Position numbers and translations under genes: made by a program. This document shows positions 1-6,273 of a stretch of 13,518 nucleotides of DNA, one piece after another. The stretch comes from Gp6-AA40 sp046765795 (lineage in GTDB: Bacteria; Acidobacteriota; Vicinamibacteria; Vicinamibacterales; UBA2999). Numbering within the stretch: the stretch's first letter is position 1; every line of letters starts with the position of its first letter. Under the pieces are notes generated by a model. That model saw nothing but the letters and a program-made list of their open reading frames with translations. It made no database searches and had not been told where the DNA came from. The stretch covers positions 1 to 13,518 of the forward strand of contig JBKPRH010000091.1 in assembly GCA_046765795.1 (NCBI GenBank), read 5' to 3'.

Positions 1-360
1 GAGCCCATCGCCGGCGAGAATCGCCATGCCTTCGCCCGCGACGACATGCAGCGTCGGCCGTCCTCGCCTCATCACGTCGTCATCCATCGCCGGCAGATCG
101 TCGTGAATGAGCGAGTAGGTGTGTATCAACTCGATGGCGCACGCGGCCGGCATCGCGAGCGCGCGATCGCCGCCGACTGCATCGGCGCTGGCGAGACAGA
201 GAATCGGGCGCAGACGTTTGCCGCCCGCCGTGAGACTGTATTGCATCGCCTCCAACACGACGGAAGGGCAGTTCGGGCTGGATGGGAGGATCGACGTGAG
301 TGCGGCTTCGACCTCATCGAGTCGCGCGTCGAGATAGGCGGTGAGCTCGGTGGCCGTCAA
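1..360 (-). CDS. ispA: Polyprenyl diphosphate synthase (farnesyl/geranylgeranyl type), N-terminal part
   Basis: This is the first 120 codons of a trans-isoprenyl diphosphate synthase; the rest lies beyond the left edge. The family condenses isopentenyl diphosphate with allylic diphosphates in the cytoplasm to make C15-C20 prenyl diphosphates. Visible motifs are GGKRLRP (residues 46-52, isopentenyl diphosphate binding), HTYSLIHDDLPAMDDD (80-95) with the first Asp-rich motif DDLPAMD at 87-93, then RRGRPTLH and ILAGDGL at the cut end. Spacing from the N-terminus to these motifs matches E. coli IspA. I place the start at a TTG (358-360) that overlaps the xseB stop as TTGA, since no ATG suits the family length. 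It is the last visible gene of the xseA-xseB-ispA order seen in many bacteria. Chain length of the product cannot be told from this fragment. Confidence 0.93.
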   Translation of the reverse strand, partial: MTATELTAYLDARLDEVEAALTSILPSSPNCPSVVLEAMQYSLTAGGKRLRPILCLASADAVGGDRALAMPAACAIELIHTYSLIHDDLPAMDDDVMRRGRPTLHVVAGEGMAILAGDGL

Positions 361-602
361 ACCTTCGACTCATCGTCAGAGGTCAGCGTCGCGGGCGCGG
401 GTTTGAGCTGGCCCCGCTCATTCAGGATTTCGATACGCCGCTCGGCTTCCTCGAGGCGCGCGTGGCAATAACGCGAGAGATGCACGCCGCGCTCATACAG
501 CTGCAGCGACGATTCGAGCGGCAAGTCGCCCTCTTCGAGCTTCTTGACGATGGTCTCGAGCTCGGCGATCGCGGCTTCGAAATCCTTGATCGTTGATTCC
601 AC
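357..602 (-). CDS. xseB: Exodeoxyribonuclease VII small subunit
   Basis: An 81-residue protein of the usual XseB size. It carries the family core FEAAIAELETIVKKLEEGDL (residues 8-27) followed by PLESSLQLYERGVHL and a second acidic/basic helix, which form the helical hairpin that packs several small subunits onto XseA. Exonuclease VII degrades single-stranded DNA from both ends in the cytoplasm. The start is GTG (600-602), 3 bases after the xseA stop. A GGAG from the GGTCTCC repeat at the end of xseA lies about 10 bases upstream of the GTG on the coding strand and can serve as ribosome-binding site. The tail after residue 66 is poorly conserved, as usual. The stop overlaps the start of the polyprenyl synthase. 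Confidence 0.95.
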   Translation of the reverse strand: MESTIKDFEAAIAELETIVKKLEEGDLPLESSLQLYERGVHLSRYCHARLEEAERRIEILNERGQLKPAPATLTSDDESKV

Positions 603-605
603 GGT

Positions 606-2051
606 TTATGGTCTCCGGTCTCCGGTCTCTGGTCTACGCTCAGTGACTTCGCATGCCAGTTCGCCGCGCTCGAGCGTGACGGTGACCGAATCGCCTACGG
701 CGACGTTCGACGCATCGCGGATGACCGTCGTCCGATCGCCGTTCCAGCACACAGCATAGCCCCGCGCGAGCACCGCGAGGGGACTCAGGCTCTCGAGCTT
801 GGCGGCGATCGAGCCGAGCTGCGAGTGGAACGTATGCCGGCGGCGATCCATCACGGCCGTCAGCCTGCCCTCTCCAGACACGAGTCGTGTGCGCACGCCC
901 GCAAGACGACGACGCAGGTCGAATGTTTCGAGCGCCAGCCGGAGGCGCTGATAGCGCCGTTCGCGCTTCGAGAGACTCTCGCGCATCGCGCGACCGAGCT
1001 CGTGAGTCAGTTCGGCGGTGTGTCGGCCACGCATGGCGAGACGGCCGCGTGTTCCTGCAAGACCGGAACGTGCCTCGAGCGTGCGTAGCCGCGATTCGAG
1101 ACGATGCCGGCGCGCCGCCATAGCGGCACCGACGCGGCGAGTCAGTCGATCGATGCGCGAGACGAAATCATCGTGCCGGGCGACGACCATCTCCGCGGCC
1201 GCCGAGGGTGTTGGGGCACGGACGTCGGCGACGAAGTCGGCGATGGTGACGTCGGTCTCATGGCCGACGGCGGAAATCGTCGGCACCGGACAGCCCGCAA
1301 TCGCGCGAGCCACGACTTCTTCATTGAAGGCCCAGAGATCTTCGATCGATCCACCACCGCGTCCGACGATGATGACGTCCACACCGCCGACGCGACCTAT
1401 GGCAGAGAGTCCGCGGGCGATATCCAGCGCCGCACCCTCACCCTGCACGCGTGTCGGACGAATGATCACGTGGGCGTTTGCGTACCGTCTCCCGAGCACT
1501 TTGAGGATGTCGCGGATCGCTGCGCCATCGAGCGAAGTGACCACGCCGATCTTTCGCGGCAGCGCAGGGAGCGCGCGCTTGCGACGCTCATCGAACAATC
1601 CCTCTTTGGTGAGTCGCTGCTTGAGTTGATCGAAGGCGAGCTGACGTGCCCCGAGCCCTTCGGGTTCGAAGTGCTCGCAGACGAGTTGATACTCGCCCTT
1701 CGGATCGTAGACGGACACGCGACCGCGCGCGACGACACGCAGGCCATCCTGCGGCTTGAACCGGAGACGGAGCAGCGACGAGCGGAACATCACGCCTTTG
1801 ATTTGCGCGCTGGCATCTTTCAGCGTGAAGTACATGTGACCCGTGTTCCACACCTTGCAGTTCGACAGCTCTCCCTCGACCCACACTTCGAAGAATTCCT
1901 CTTCGAGTAACGCGCGAAGCCGGCTGGTGAGTTGTGTGACGGTATGGATGCGGCGTTCGCGCGGCGCAGGGGGCTTCTGCGACGGCGGTGGTTCGCGTTC
2001 CGGCTCGGGCTCCGGTTCGGGTTCTTCGAACGGTAGATCGAACAGGCTCAT
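606..2051 (-). CDS. xseA: Exodeoxyribonuclease VII large subunit
   Basis: A 481-residue XseA, the catalytic subunit of the single-strand-specific exonuclease VII. Order of domains: an unusual Glu-Pro repeat tail (about residues 9-20) and Pro-rich linker; an OB-fold nucleic acid binding domain from about 35 to 130 (WVEGELSNCK, YFTLKDASAQIKGVMF); the catalytic domain from about 135 to 290 with KIGVVTS (167-173), GRGGGSIEDLWAFNEE (230-245) and GHETDVTIADFVADVRAPTP (263-282); then a long Arg-rich coiled coil and the C-terminal LSPLAVLARGYAV segment. The last ten residues are encoded by a GGTCTCC-type DNA repeat and look like a late addition. The ATG overlaps the stop of the upstream metallophosphoesterase gene as ATGA, indicating coupled translation. 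Identity is certain; only the two terminal tails are atypical. Confidence 0.97.
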   Translation of the reverse strand: MSLFDLPFEEPEPEPEPEREPPPSQKPPAPRERRIHTVTQLTSRLRALLEEEFFEVWVEGELSNCKVWNTGHMYFTLKDASAQIKGVMFRSSLLRLRFKPQDGLRVVARGRVSVYDPKGEYQLVCEHFEPEGLGARQLAFDQLKQRLTKEGLFDERRKRALPALPRKIGVVTSLDGAAIRDILKVLGRRYANAHVIIRPTRVQGEGAALDIARGLSAIGRVGGVDVIIVGRGGGSIEDLWAFNEEVVARAIAGCPVPTISAVGHETDVTIADFVADVRAPTPSAAAEMVVARHDDFVSRIDRLTRRVGAAMAARRHRLESRLRTLEARSGLAGTRGRLAMRGRHTAELTHELGRAMRESLSKRERRYQRLRLALETFDLRRRLAGVRTRLVSGEGRLTAVMDRRRHTFHSQLGSIAAKLESLSPLAVLARGYAVCWNGDRTTVIRDASNVAVGDSVTVTLERGELACEVTERRPETGDRRP

Positions 2052-2881
2052 CGCTGATGCGCGTGCGCGGGCTCGTGGGTCTTGCTCAACGCCATGATGT
2101 CGGCGTCCGAGTAGCTGATTCGCGTGACGGCTGTCGCCCGGCCGGTCTTGTCGTCGGCAGTGACGACCACGCCGTTCAGGCGTGGGTTGCCAGTCGCCGG
2201 CTCGAACTTCGTCGGCATTCCGGTGAGAAACCGTGCGAGCGAGGGTTCGCGCTCCATTCCAATGATCGAGTCGTGCGGCCCAGTCATGCCCGCGTCAGTC
2301 ATGTAGGCTGTGCCGTTGGGAAGGATGCGTTCGTCGGCGGTCTGCACATGTGTGTGCGTGCCGACGACGAGAGTGGCCTTGCCGTCGAGATGCCAACCCA
2401 TCGCGACCTTCTCGCTCGTCGCTTCCGCATGGAAGTCCACGATGATGACGCGCGTCCTGTGACGAATTGCTTCGATCTCACGGAGGACGACGGCGAAGGG
2501 ATCGTCGATCGGGGTCATGAAGACGCGGCCCATCACGTTGATCACGCCGACCTCTCGGCCATCACCGGTGCGCGCCACGTACGAGCCGCGCCCCGGCACG
2601 CCGGCGGGATAGTTGGCGGGGCGGAGCAGTCGCGGCTCGGTGACGATGTACTCGAGCACTTCCTTTTTGTCCCAGATGTGATTGCCCGAGGTCATGACAT
2701 CGACGCCCTGCTCGAGGATCGTGTCCCCGATGTCTTTGGTGATGCCGAAGCCGGCTGCGGCGTTCTCCGCGTTGGCGATGACGAGATCTGCCTCGTGCTT
2801 CTCGGCGAGCGCACGCACGCCTTTGCGAATCAGTTCGCGGCCAGGACGGCCGACGATGTCGCCGATGAAGAGGATGTTCAT
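2048..2881 (-). CDS. YmdB-family metallophosphoesterase (2',3'-cyclic-nucleotide phosphodiesterase type)
   Basis: A 277-residue protein of the TIGR00282/YmdB family, calcineurin-like cytoplasmic phosphoesterases that act on cyclic nucleotides; the Bacillus member affects RNA decay and multicellular behaviour. The expected dinuclear metal ligands can be read: D8 in FIGDIVGRPGR, E39 and N40 in NAENAAAGFG, N67 and H68 in SGNHIWD, H151 in DFHAEATSEK, and H176/H178 in GTHTHVQTADERI. Length is close to the family norm (about 260-280). The ATG overlaps the upstream Hsp20 stop (ATGA) and the stop overlaps the xseA start, so it is embedded in the operon. In many other bacteria this gene follows the RNase Y gene; none is visible here. 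Substrate in this organism is not shown by the sequence. Confidence 0.93.
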   Translation of the reverse strand: MNILFIGDIVGRPGRELIRKGVRALAEKHEADLVIANAENAAAGFGITKDIGDTILEQGVDVMTSGNHIWDKKEVLEYIVTEPRLLRPANYPAGVPGRGSYVARTGDGREVGVINVMGRVFMTPIDDPFAVVLREIEAIRHRTRVIIVDFHAEATSEKVAMGWHLDGKATLVVGTHTHVQTADERILPNGTAYMTDAGMTGPHDSIIGMEREPSLARFLTGMPTKFEPATGNPRLNGVVVTADDKTGRATAVTRISYSDADIMALSKTHEPAHAHQR

Positions 2882-3354
2882 GCGCGGTCGCCGGTGGTAA
2901 GCGGAATGATGTGCGATTGGCCGCGGCGCTCAACGAGCCGTGGCAACACGATCGTCAGCTCGCCACCGATCAGCGACGCGCGCGCACGAGAAACATCAAA
3001 CGCACCCGTCAAGCGGACGGCGCGCGCGAAGCGGCCGAATTCGCGTTCGACCAGATGAAACGTCGGGTCTGGGGCCGGCGGCCCAGGCGCCTTCTCGCCG
3101 GCAATCACCAGCGTGTCCCCTCGAAACAGAATCCGAATGGCCTGCGCGGGTACGCCCGCGACGTCCACGATGACTTCAACGGCCGACTGGGTTTCGAGAA
3201 CGTCCAGCGCCGGATGGCACTCGCCTGAGTAGACGCGTTGCTCCGGGGGCAGCGACGCCTCGAGGTCGGAGAACAGCTCCCGAAGGTCGCCAGCCAGGTC
3301 GCGGGTTTCAGCAGGGGGAATCACGAAGGAAAACTGGGCCACGGCGGCCATCAT
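2878..3354 (-). CDS. Small heat-shock protein, Hsp20/alpha-crystallin family
   Basis: A 158-residue Hsp20-type holdase. The alpha-crystallin domain runs from about residue 48 to 140: PALDVLETQSAVEVIVDVAG, LVIAGEK (82-88), FHLVEREFGRFARAVRL (99-115) and the closing GGELTIVLP (130-138), the family's GxLxxxLP signature. I chose the ATG at 3352-3354, with AAGG six bases upstream on the coding strand; a second ATG follows at once. A longer reading from a TTG at 3388-3390 adds twelve residues that do not look like family sequence. The gene is divergent from dnaK and is the first gene of the operon with the phosphoesterase, xseA, xseB and polyprenyl synthase; its stop overlaps the next start. It is quite different from the Hsp20 at 5461-5871, so not a recent duplicate. 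Confidence 0.88.
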   Translation of the reverse strand: MMAAVAQFSFVIPPAETRDLAGDLRELFSDLEASLPPEQRVYSGECHPALDVLETQSAVEVIVDVAGVPAQAIRILFRGDTLVIAGEKAPGPPAPDPTFHLVEREFGRFARAVRLTGAFDVSRARASLIGGELTIVLPRLVERRGQSHIIPLTTGDRA

Positions 3355-3392
3355 CGCACGCCTTGCGACGCTCGGACAGAGAGAGGGCAAGG

Positions 3393-3421
3393 TTGGGGTC
3401 TGACCCGGGGTCAGACCCCAA
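3393..3421. repeat. Perfect 14+14 base palindrome, REP-like
   Basis: Arms TTGGGGTCTGACCC (3393-3406) and GGGTCAGACCCCAA (3408-3421) are exact inverse complements around a single G. It sits between two divergent genes, so it cannot be the terminator of either. It could be a REP-type dispersed palindrome, an operator, or a cruciform-forming element. Its short symmetrical form suggests a mobile REP-like sequence, but that is inference. Confidence 0.7.
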
Positions 3422-3497
3422 TCGGCAGACCTGACCTGGAACGGACGCGCGCTGGATCCAAGAGGCTCGAAACCGAGTCATATTGCCAGCGGGCTAG

Positions 3498-3544
3498 ATA
3501 TGAGTGCTTACAACTAAGATTAGATGCTTGACATACACTCATAT
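3498..3544. promoter_or_regulatory. 9+9 base inverted repeat flanking the dnaK -35 box (possible operator)
   Basis: ATATGAGTG at 3498-3506 and CACTCATAT at 3536-3544 are perfect inverse complements separated by 29 bases. The right arm lies in the spacer between the -35 and -10 boxes of the proposed dnaK promoter; the left arm lies about 20 bases upstream of the -35. The arms share the GAGTG core of the HrcA operator CIRCE, but the spacing is not that of CIRCE (9 bases), so the cognate regulator is unknown. Confidence 0.4.
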
Positions 3545-3556
3545 AAGGCCTACCAT
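3528..3556 (+). promoter_or_regulatory. Probable promoter of the dnaK-hsp20 operon
   Basis: A perfect -35 box TTGACA (3528-3533) is followed after 17 bases by TACCAT (3551-3556), a 4 of 6 match to the -10 consensus. A start of transcription near 3563 would leave a leader of about 19 bases before the dnaK ATG. The surroundings are markedly AT-richer than the flanking genes. The CTTGACA...CCTACCAT pattern also resembles heat-shock sigma promoters loosely, but the housekeeping reading is better. Confidence 0.6.
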
Positions 3557-3566
3557 TGAAATCACT

Positions 3567-3571
3567 AGGAG
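3567..3571 (+). promoter_or_regulatory. Ribosome-binding site of dnaK
   Basis: AGGAG ends 10 bases before the ATG at 3582. It settles the start in favour of MSKVIGIDLGTTNS and against a GTG at 3504, which would add 26 residues read through the promoter. Confidence 0.8.
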
Positions 3572-3581
3572 AAACCACAAG

Positions 3582-5450
3582 ATGAGCAAGGTCATCGGAA
3601 TCGACCTCGGCACCACGAATTCAGTGGTCGCTGTCATGGAGGGTGGTGAGCCCGCCGTCATCGTGAACCAGGAGGGTGGCCGAACCACCCCGTCCGTCGT
3701 TGGGTTCACGAAAGAGGGAGAGCGGCTCGTTGGTCAGGTCGCCAAGCGGCAGAGCGTGACCAACCCCGACAGCACCGTGTTTTCGATCAAGCGCTTCATG
3801 GGCCGGAAGCATGGCGAGGTCTCAGCGGAAGTCACTCGCGTCCCGTACAAGGTCGTCAAGGCCGACAACGGCGATGCGTGGGTGGACGTCCGCGGCAAGA
3901 AGTACTCGCCGCCCGAAATTTCCGCCGTCGTTCTGCAGAAGCTGAAGAGCGCCGCCGAGGACTACCTCGGTGAGAAGGTCACTGACGCGGTGATCACTGT
4001 TCCCGCGTACTTCAACGACGCGCAGCGGCAGGCGACCAAAGATGCCGGCAAGATCGCCGGCCTCAACGTCCTCCGTATCGTGAACGAGCCGACTGCCGCG
4101 GCACTCGCGTACGGCCTCGACAAGAAGAAGGACGAAACGATCGTCGTCTACGACTTCGGCGGCGGCACGTTCGACGTGTCGATCCTCGAAGTCGGCGAGG
4201 GTGTCGTCGAGGTCAAGGCGACCAACGGCGATACGCATCTCGGCGGCGACGATCTCGATCAGCGAATCATCGATTGGATGGTCGCCGAGTTCAAAAAGAG
4301 CGACGGCATCGATCTGGGCAAGGACCGCATGGCGCTTCAGCGTCTGAAGGAAGCGGCGGAGAAAGCCAAGATCGAACTCTCGACGGTGCTCGAGACCGAC
4401 ATCAATCTGCCATTCATCACGGCGGATGCGAGTGGTCCGAAGCATCTGCAGATGAACCTGTCGCGCGCGAAGTTCGAGCAGCTCGCCGACGAACTGTTTC
4501 AGCGGTCGATGGGACCGGTGAAGCAGGCGCTTGCCGATGCCGGACTCAAGCCGTCTGACATCGACGAAGTGGTGCTCGTCGGCGGCACGACCCGTACGCC
4601 GAAGATCCAGCAACTGGTCAAGGAGTACTTCGGGAAAGAGCCGCACAAAGGCGTCAACCCTGACGAAGTCGTTGCGGTCGGCGCGGCGATTCAGGGTGGT
4701 GTGCTGAAGGGTGAAGTGAAGGACGTCCTCCTGTTGGATGTGACGCCGCTCTCACTCGGCATCGAAACGCTGGGCGGCGTCATGACGACGCTGATTCAGC
4801 GGAACTCGACGATCCCCATGCGGAAGAGCGAGATCTTCTCGACCGCAACCGACAACCAGACGAGCGTCGAGGTGCACGTCCTCCAGGGCGAGCGTCAGTT
4901 CGCGCGCGACAACCGTACGCTCGGACGCTTCCATCTGGTGGGATTGCCGCCGGCGCCGCGTGGCGTGCCACAGATCGAAGTCGCGTTTGACATCGACGCC
5001 AACGGCATCGTCAACGTGGCGGCGAAGGACGTCGCCACTGGCAAGGAGCAGAAGATCACCATCAGCGGTTCATCGGGTTTGAACAAAGACGAAGTCGATC
5101 GCATGGTGAAAGATGCGGCCGCACACGAAGCCGACGACAAGGTCAGGCGCGAGCTCATTGACGAGCGCAACCAGGCCGACTCGCTCGCGTACTCGGTGGA
5201 GAAGACGGTCAACGAGAACCGAGATCGTCTCCCGTCGATCGAGGTGGGCAACGTCGAATCCGCGATCGCAGCAGTTCGCGAAGCGGTGAAGGGCGACAAC
5301 GTGCAGGCGATCCGCACCTCGCGCGGAGAGCTCGAGAAAGTGTCGCACGCGCTCGCCGAGCAGCTTTACAAGCAACAGGCCCCCGGGTCCGGTGCCCGGG
5401 CCTCAGAGAAGGACGACAACGTCAAGGACGGCGAAGTCGTCGATGCGTAA
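3582..5450 (+). CDS. dnaK: Chaperone DnaK (Hsp70)
   Basis: A 622-residue Hsp70, the ATP-driven cytoplasmic chaperone that works with DnaJ and GrpE. The nucleotide-binding domain (1 to about 380) shows GIDLGTTNS (6-14), catalytic K70, VPAYFNDAQRQATKDAG (140-156), NEPTAAALAYGLD (168-180) and YDFGGGTFDVS (190-200) with T196 at the autophosphorylation position. The linker DVLLLDVTPLSLG (381-393) is canonical; the substrate-binding domain holds VHVLQGER and AFDIDANGIVNVAAKD (468-483), and the helical lid runs to about 598 before a short tail ending GEVVDA. One deviation: the third Hsp70 signature reads GGTTRTP (334-340), with Thr where a hydrophobic residue (often Met or Ile) precedes the Pro. No grpE or dnaJ is visible nearby, so this may be one of several dnaK copies. 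It leads a two-gene operon with hsp20. Confidence 0.98.
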   Translation: MSKVIGIDLGTTNSVVAVMEGGEPAVIVNQEGGRTTPSVVGFTKEGERLVGQVAKRQSVTNPDSTVFSIKRFMGRKHGEVSAEVTRVPYKVVKADNGDAWVDVRGKKYSPPEISAVVLQKLKSAAEDYLGEKVTDAVITVPAYFNDAQRQATKDAGKIAGLNVLRIVNEPTAAALAYGLDKKKDETIVVYDFGGGTFDVSILEVGEGVVEVKATNGDTHLGGDDLDQRIIDWMVAEFKKSDGIDLGKDRMALQRLKEAAEKAKIELSTVLETDINLPFITADASGPKHLQMNLSRAKFEQLADELFQRSMGPVKQALADAGLKPSDIDEVVLVGGTTRTPKIQQLVKEYFGKEPHKGVNPDEVVAVGAAIQGGVLKGEVKDVLLLDVTPLSLGIETLGGVMTTLIQRNSTIPMRKSEIFSTATDNQTSVEVHVLQGERQFARDNRTLGRFHLVGLPPAPRGVPQIEVAFDIDANGIVNVAAKDVATGKEQKITISGSSGLNKDEVDRMVKDAAAHEADDKVRRELIDERNQADSLAYSVEKTVNENRDRLPSIEVGNVESAIAAVREAVKGDNVQAIRTSRGELEKVSHALAEQLYKQQAPGSGARASEKDDNVKDGEVVDA

Positions 5451-5460
5451 GGAGAGAACA

Positions 5461-5871
5461 ATGATGACTCGATTCGATCCGTTCCGTCTGCTGACTGATG
5501 TCTATCTGCGCGACGAGGATCTGACCGCGCGCGGAGGCTGGCTGCCTCCGGTGGATATCTTCGAGACAGCCGGCCGCGATTTCGTGATCAAGGTCGAGCT
5601 GCCCGATGTCAATCGTGAGGACGTCGAGGTCACCGTCGAGAACAACACGTTGACGCTCCGCGGTGAGAAGAAGCTGCCGGCCGACGTGAAGGAGGAGCAG
5701 TTCCGACGCGTCGAGCGTCGCTACGGTACCTTCACCCGTTCGTTCACGCTGCCCAACACGGTGGACGCCGGCAAGGTGAGCGCGGATTTCAAGAACGGCG
5801 TGCTGACGGTGAAGCTCCCGTTCAGGGAAGAAGCGAAGCCGCGGACCATCAATGTCGAAGTGGCTGCTTAA
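5461..5871 (+). CDS. Small heat-shock protein, Hsp20/alpha-crystallin family
   Basis: A 136-residue Hsp20, a cytoplasmic ATP-independent holdase that passes unfolding proteins to DnaK. The alpha-crystallin domain spans about 27-121: WLPPVDIFETAGRDFVIKVE, LPDVNREDVEV, LTLRGEKK (64-71), FRRVERRYGTFTRSFTLP (81-98) and NGVLTVKLP (112-120). The C-terminal RTINVEV contains an I-x-V motif of the type used for oligomer assembly. The start at ATG 5461 is supported by AAGGAG six bases upstream; this site overlaps the dnaK stop codon. Only 10 bases separate it from dnaK, so the two are co-transcribed, which couples holdase and refolding machinery. The last codons and stop form part of a strong hairpin. 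Confidence 0.96.
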   Translation: MMTRFDPFRLLTDVYLRDEDLTARGGWLPPVDIFETAGRDFVIKVELPDVNREDVEVTVENNTLTLRGEKKLPADVKEEQFRRVERRYGTFTRSFTLPNTVDAGKVSADFKNGVLTVKLPFREEAKPRTINVEVAA

Positions 5872-5886
5872 GGCAGCCACTTCGAC
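5854..5886 (+). terminator. Strong hairpin closing the dnaK-hsp20 operon, stop codon in the loop
   Basis: GTCGAAGTGGCTGC (5854-5867) and GCAGCCACTTCGAC (5873-5886) form a perfect 14-bp stem with loop TTAAG; the hsp20 TAA (5869-5871) lies in that loop. No T-run follows directly, so it may act as an atypical terminator or protect the 3' end of the message rather than being a classical intrinsic terminator. Confidence 0.6.
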
Positions 5887-5892
5887 GAGGCC

Positions 5893-5959
5893 TCAGGAAT
5901 CAGGAGACAGGCAGGAGTCGGGGTTGTCCCTGATTCCTGACTCCTGAAACCTGATTCCT
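5893..5959. repeat. Cluster of CAGGAATCAGG / CCTGATTCCTG short repeats with alternative pairings
   Basis: TCAGGAATCAGG (5893-5904) pairs with CCTGATTCCTGA (5929-5940), extended inward by GACA/TGTC after a bulged A. A second CCTGATTCCT lies at 5950-5959 and can take the same partner; CAGGAGTC (5912-5919) can instead pair with GACTCCTG (5939-5946). The block fills the gap between hsp20 and the omega-like gene and is followed by a pyrimidine-rich run. It could be a terminator for the chaperone operon or a dispersed non-coding repeat. Confidence 0.6.
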
Positions 5960-5988
5960 CTTTCTTCCCTGTGTTAGTCTCATCCCTT

Positions 5989-6273
5989 ATGGCTGACACA
6001 GACGAATTGCTCGGTCCGGACGGTCAACCCGAGCCGAGTGCTCCTCGTCCGAAAGCACCTCCCATCGAAAGCCGATTTCTCTACGTGGACGTGGCGGCCA
6101 TGCGTGCCAAGCAGCTGCGCCGCGGGGCGCTGCCGCGACTGAGCGCCGACGATGATGGCGAGACGCATCGCGCCATGCCGTTCAAGGCTGAACGCGTCGC
6201 GATGGAAGAAGTGCGCCGCGGTCTTGTGCTCTACGAGGTCCCGGGCTCGACCAAACCGGAACAGTCTGAGTAA
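5989..6273 (+). CDS. rpoZ: RNA polymerase omega subunit-like protein
   Basis: A 94-residue protein. After a Pro-rich N-terminal stretch of about 25 residues it reads IESRFLYVDVAAMRAKQLRRG (27-47), then RVAMEEVRRGLVLYEVP (about 70-86). This aligns with the omega pattern N/S-RF..V..AA.RA.QL..G.....TT/KA...A..EI..GL. Omega helps fold and hold the beta-prime subunit of RNA polymerase. The first omega helix (VTVQDAVEKI in E. coli) is absent and replaced by low-complexity sequence. In most bacteria rpoZ sits next to gmk; here it stands beside dnaK-hsp20 and a membrane protein gene, so it could be a second or relocated copy. ATG 5989 fits the conserved region; no Shine-Dalgarno is visible upstream. 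A looser omega/Rpb6-like function is possible. Confidence 0.72.
   Translation: MADTDELLGPDGQPEPSAPRPKAPPIESRFLYVDVAAMRAKQLRRGALPRLSADDDGETHRAMPFKAERVAMEEVRRGLVLYEVPGSTKPEQSE

Noticed and set aside
1104..3058. Long plus-strand open frames (1104-1910 and 1988-3058) opposite xseA and the phosphoesterase
   Set aside because: Antisense shadows in high-GC DNA; compositions are Arg/Ala/Asp-rich without family motifs, and the minus-strand frames encode clear conserved proteins.
3484..3510. CIRCE (HrcA) operator upstream of dnaK, suggested by GAGTGCTTA
   Set aside because: The required TTAGCACTC half nine bases upstream is absent; only one half matches.
3527..3547. HAIR (HspR) operator, CTTGACA-N7-ATATAAG
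   Set aside because: Only 9 of 14 positions fit CTTGAGT-N7-ACTCAAG and the match is biased to one half; kept only as a weak idea.
3504..3581. Earlier GTG start for dnaK adding 26 residues
   Set aside because: It would read through the promoter and ribosome-binding site, and the extra residues are not part of DnaK.
3822..4646. Minus-strand 274-codon open frame inside dnaK
   Set aside because: Mirror of the dnaK codon pattern; no recognisable motif or start signal.
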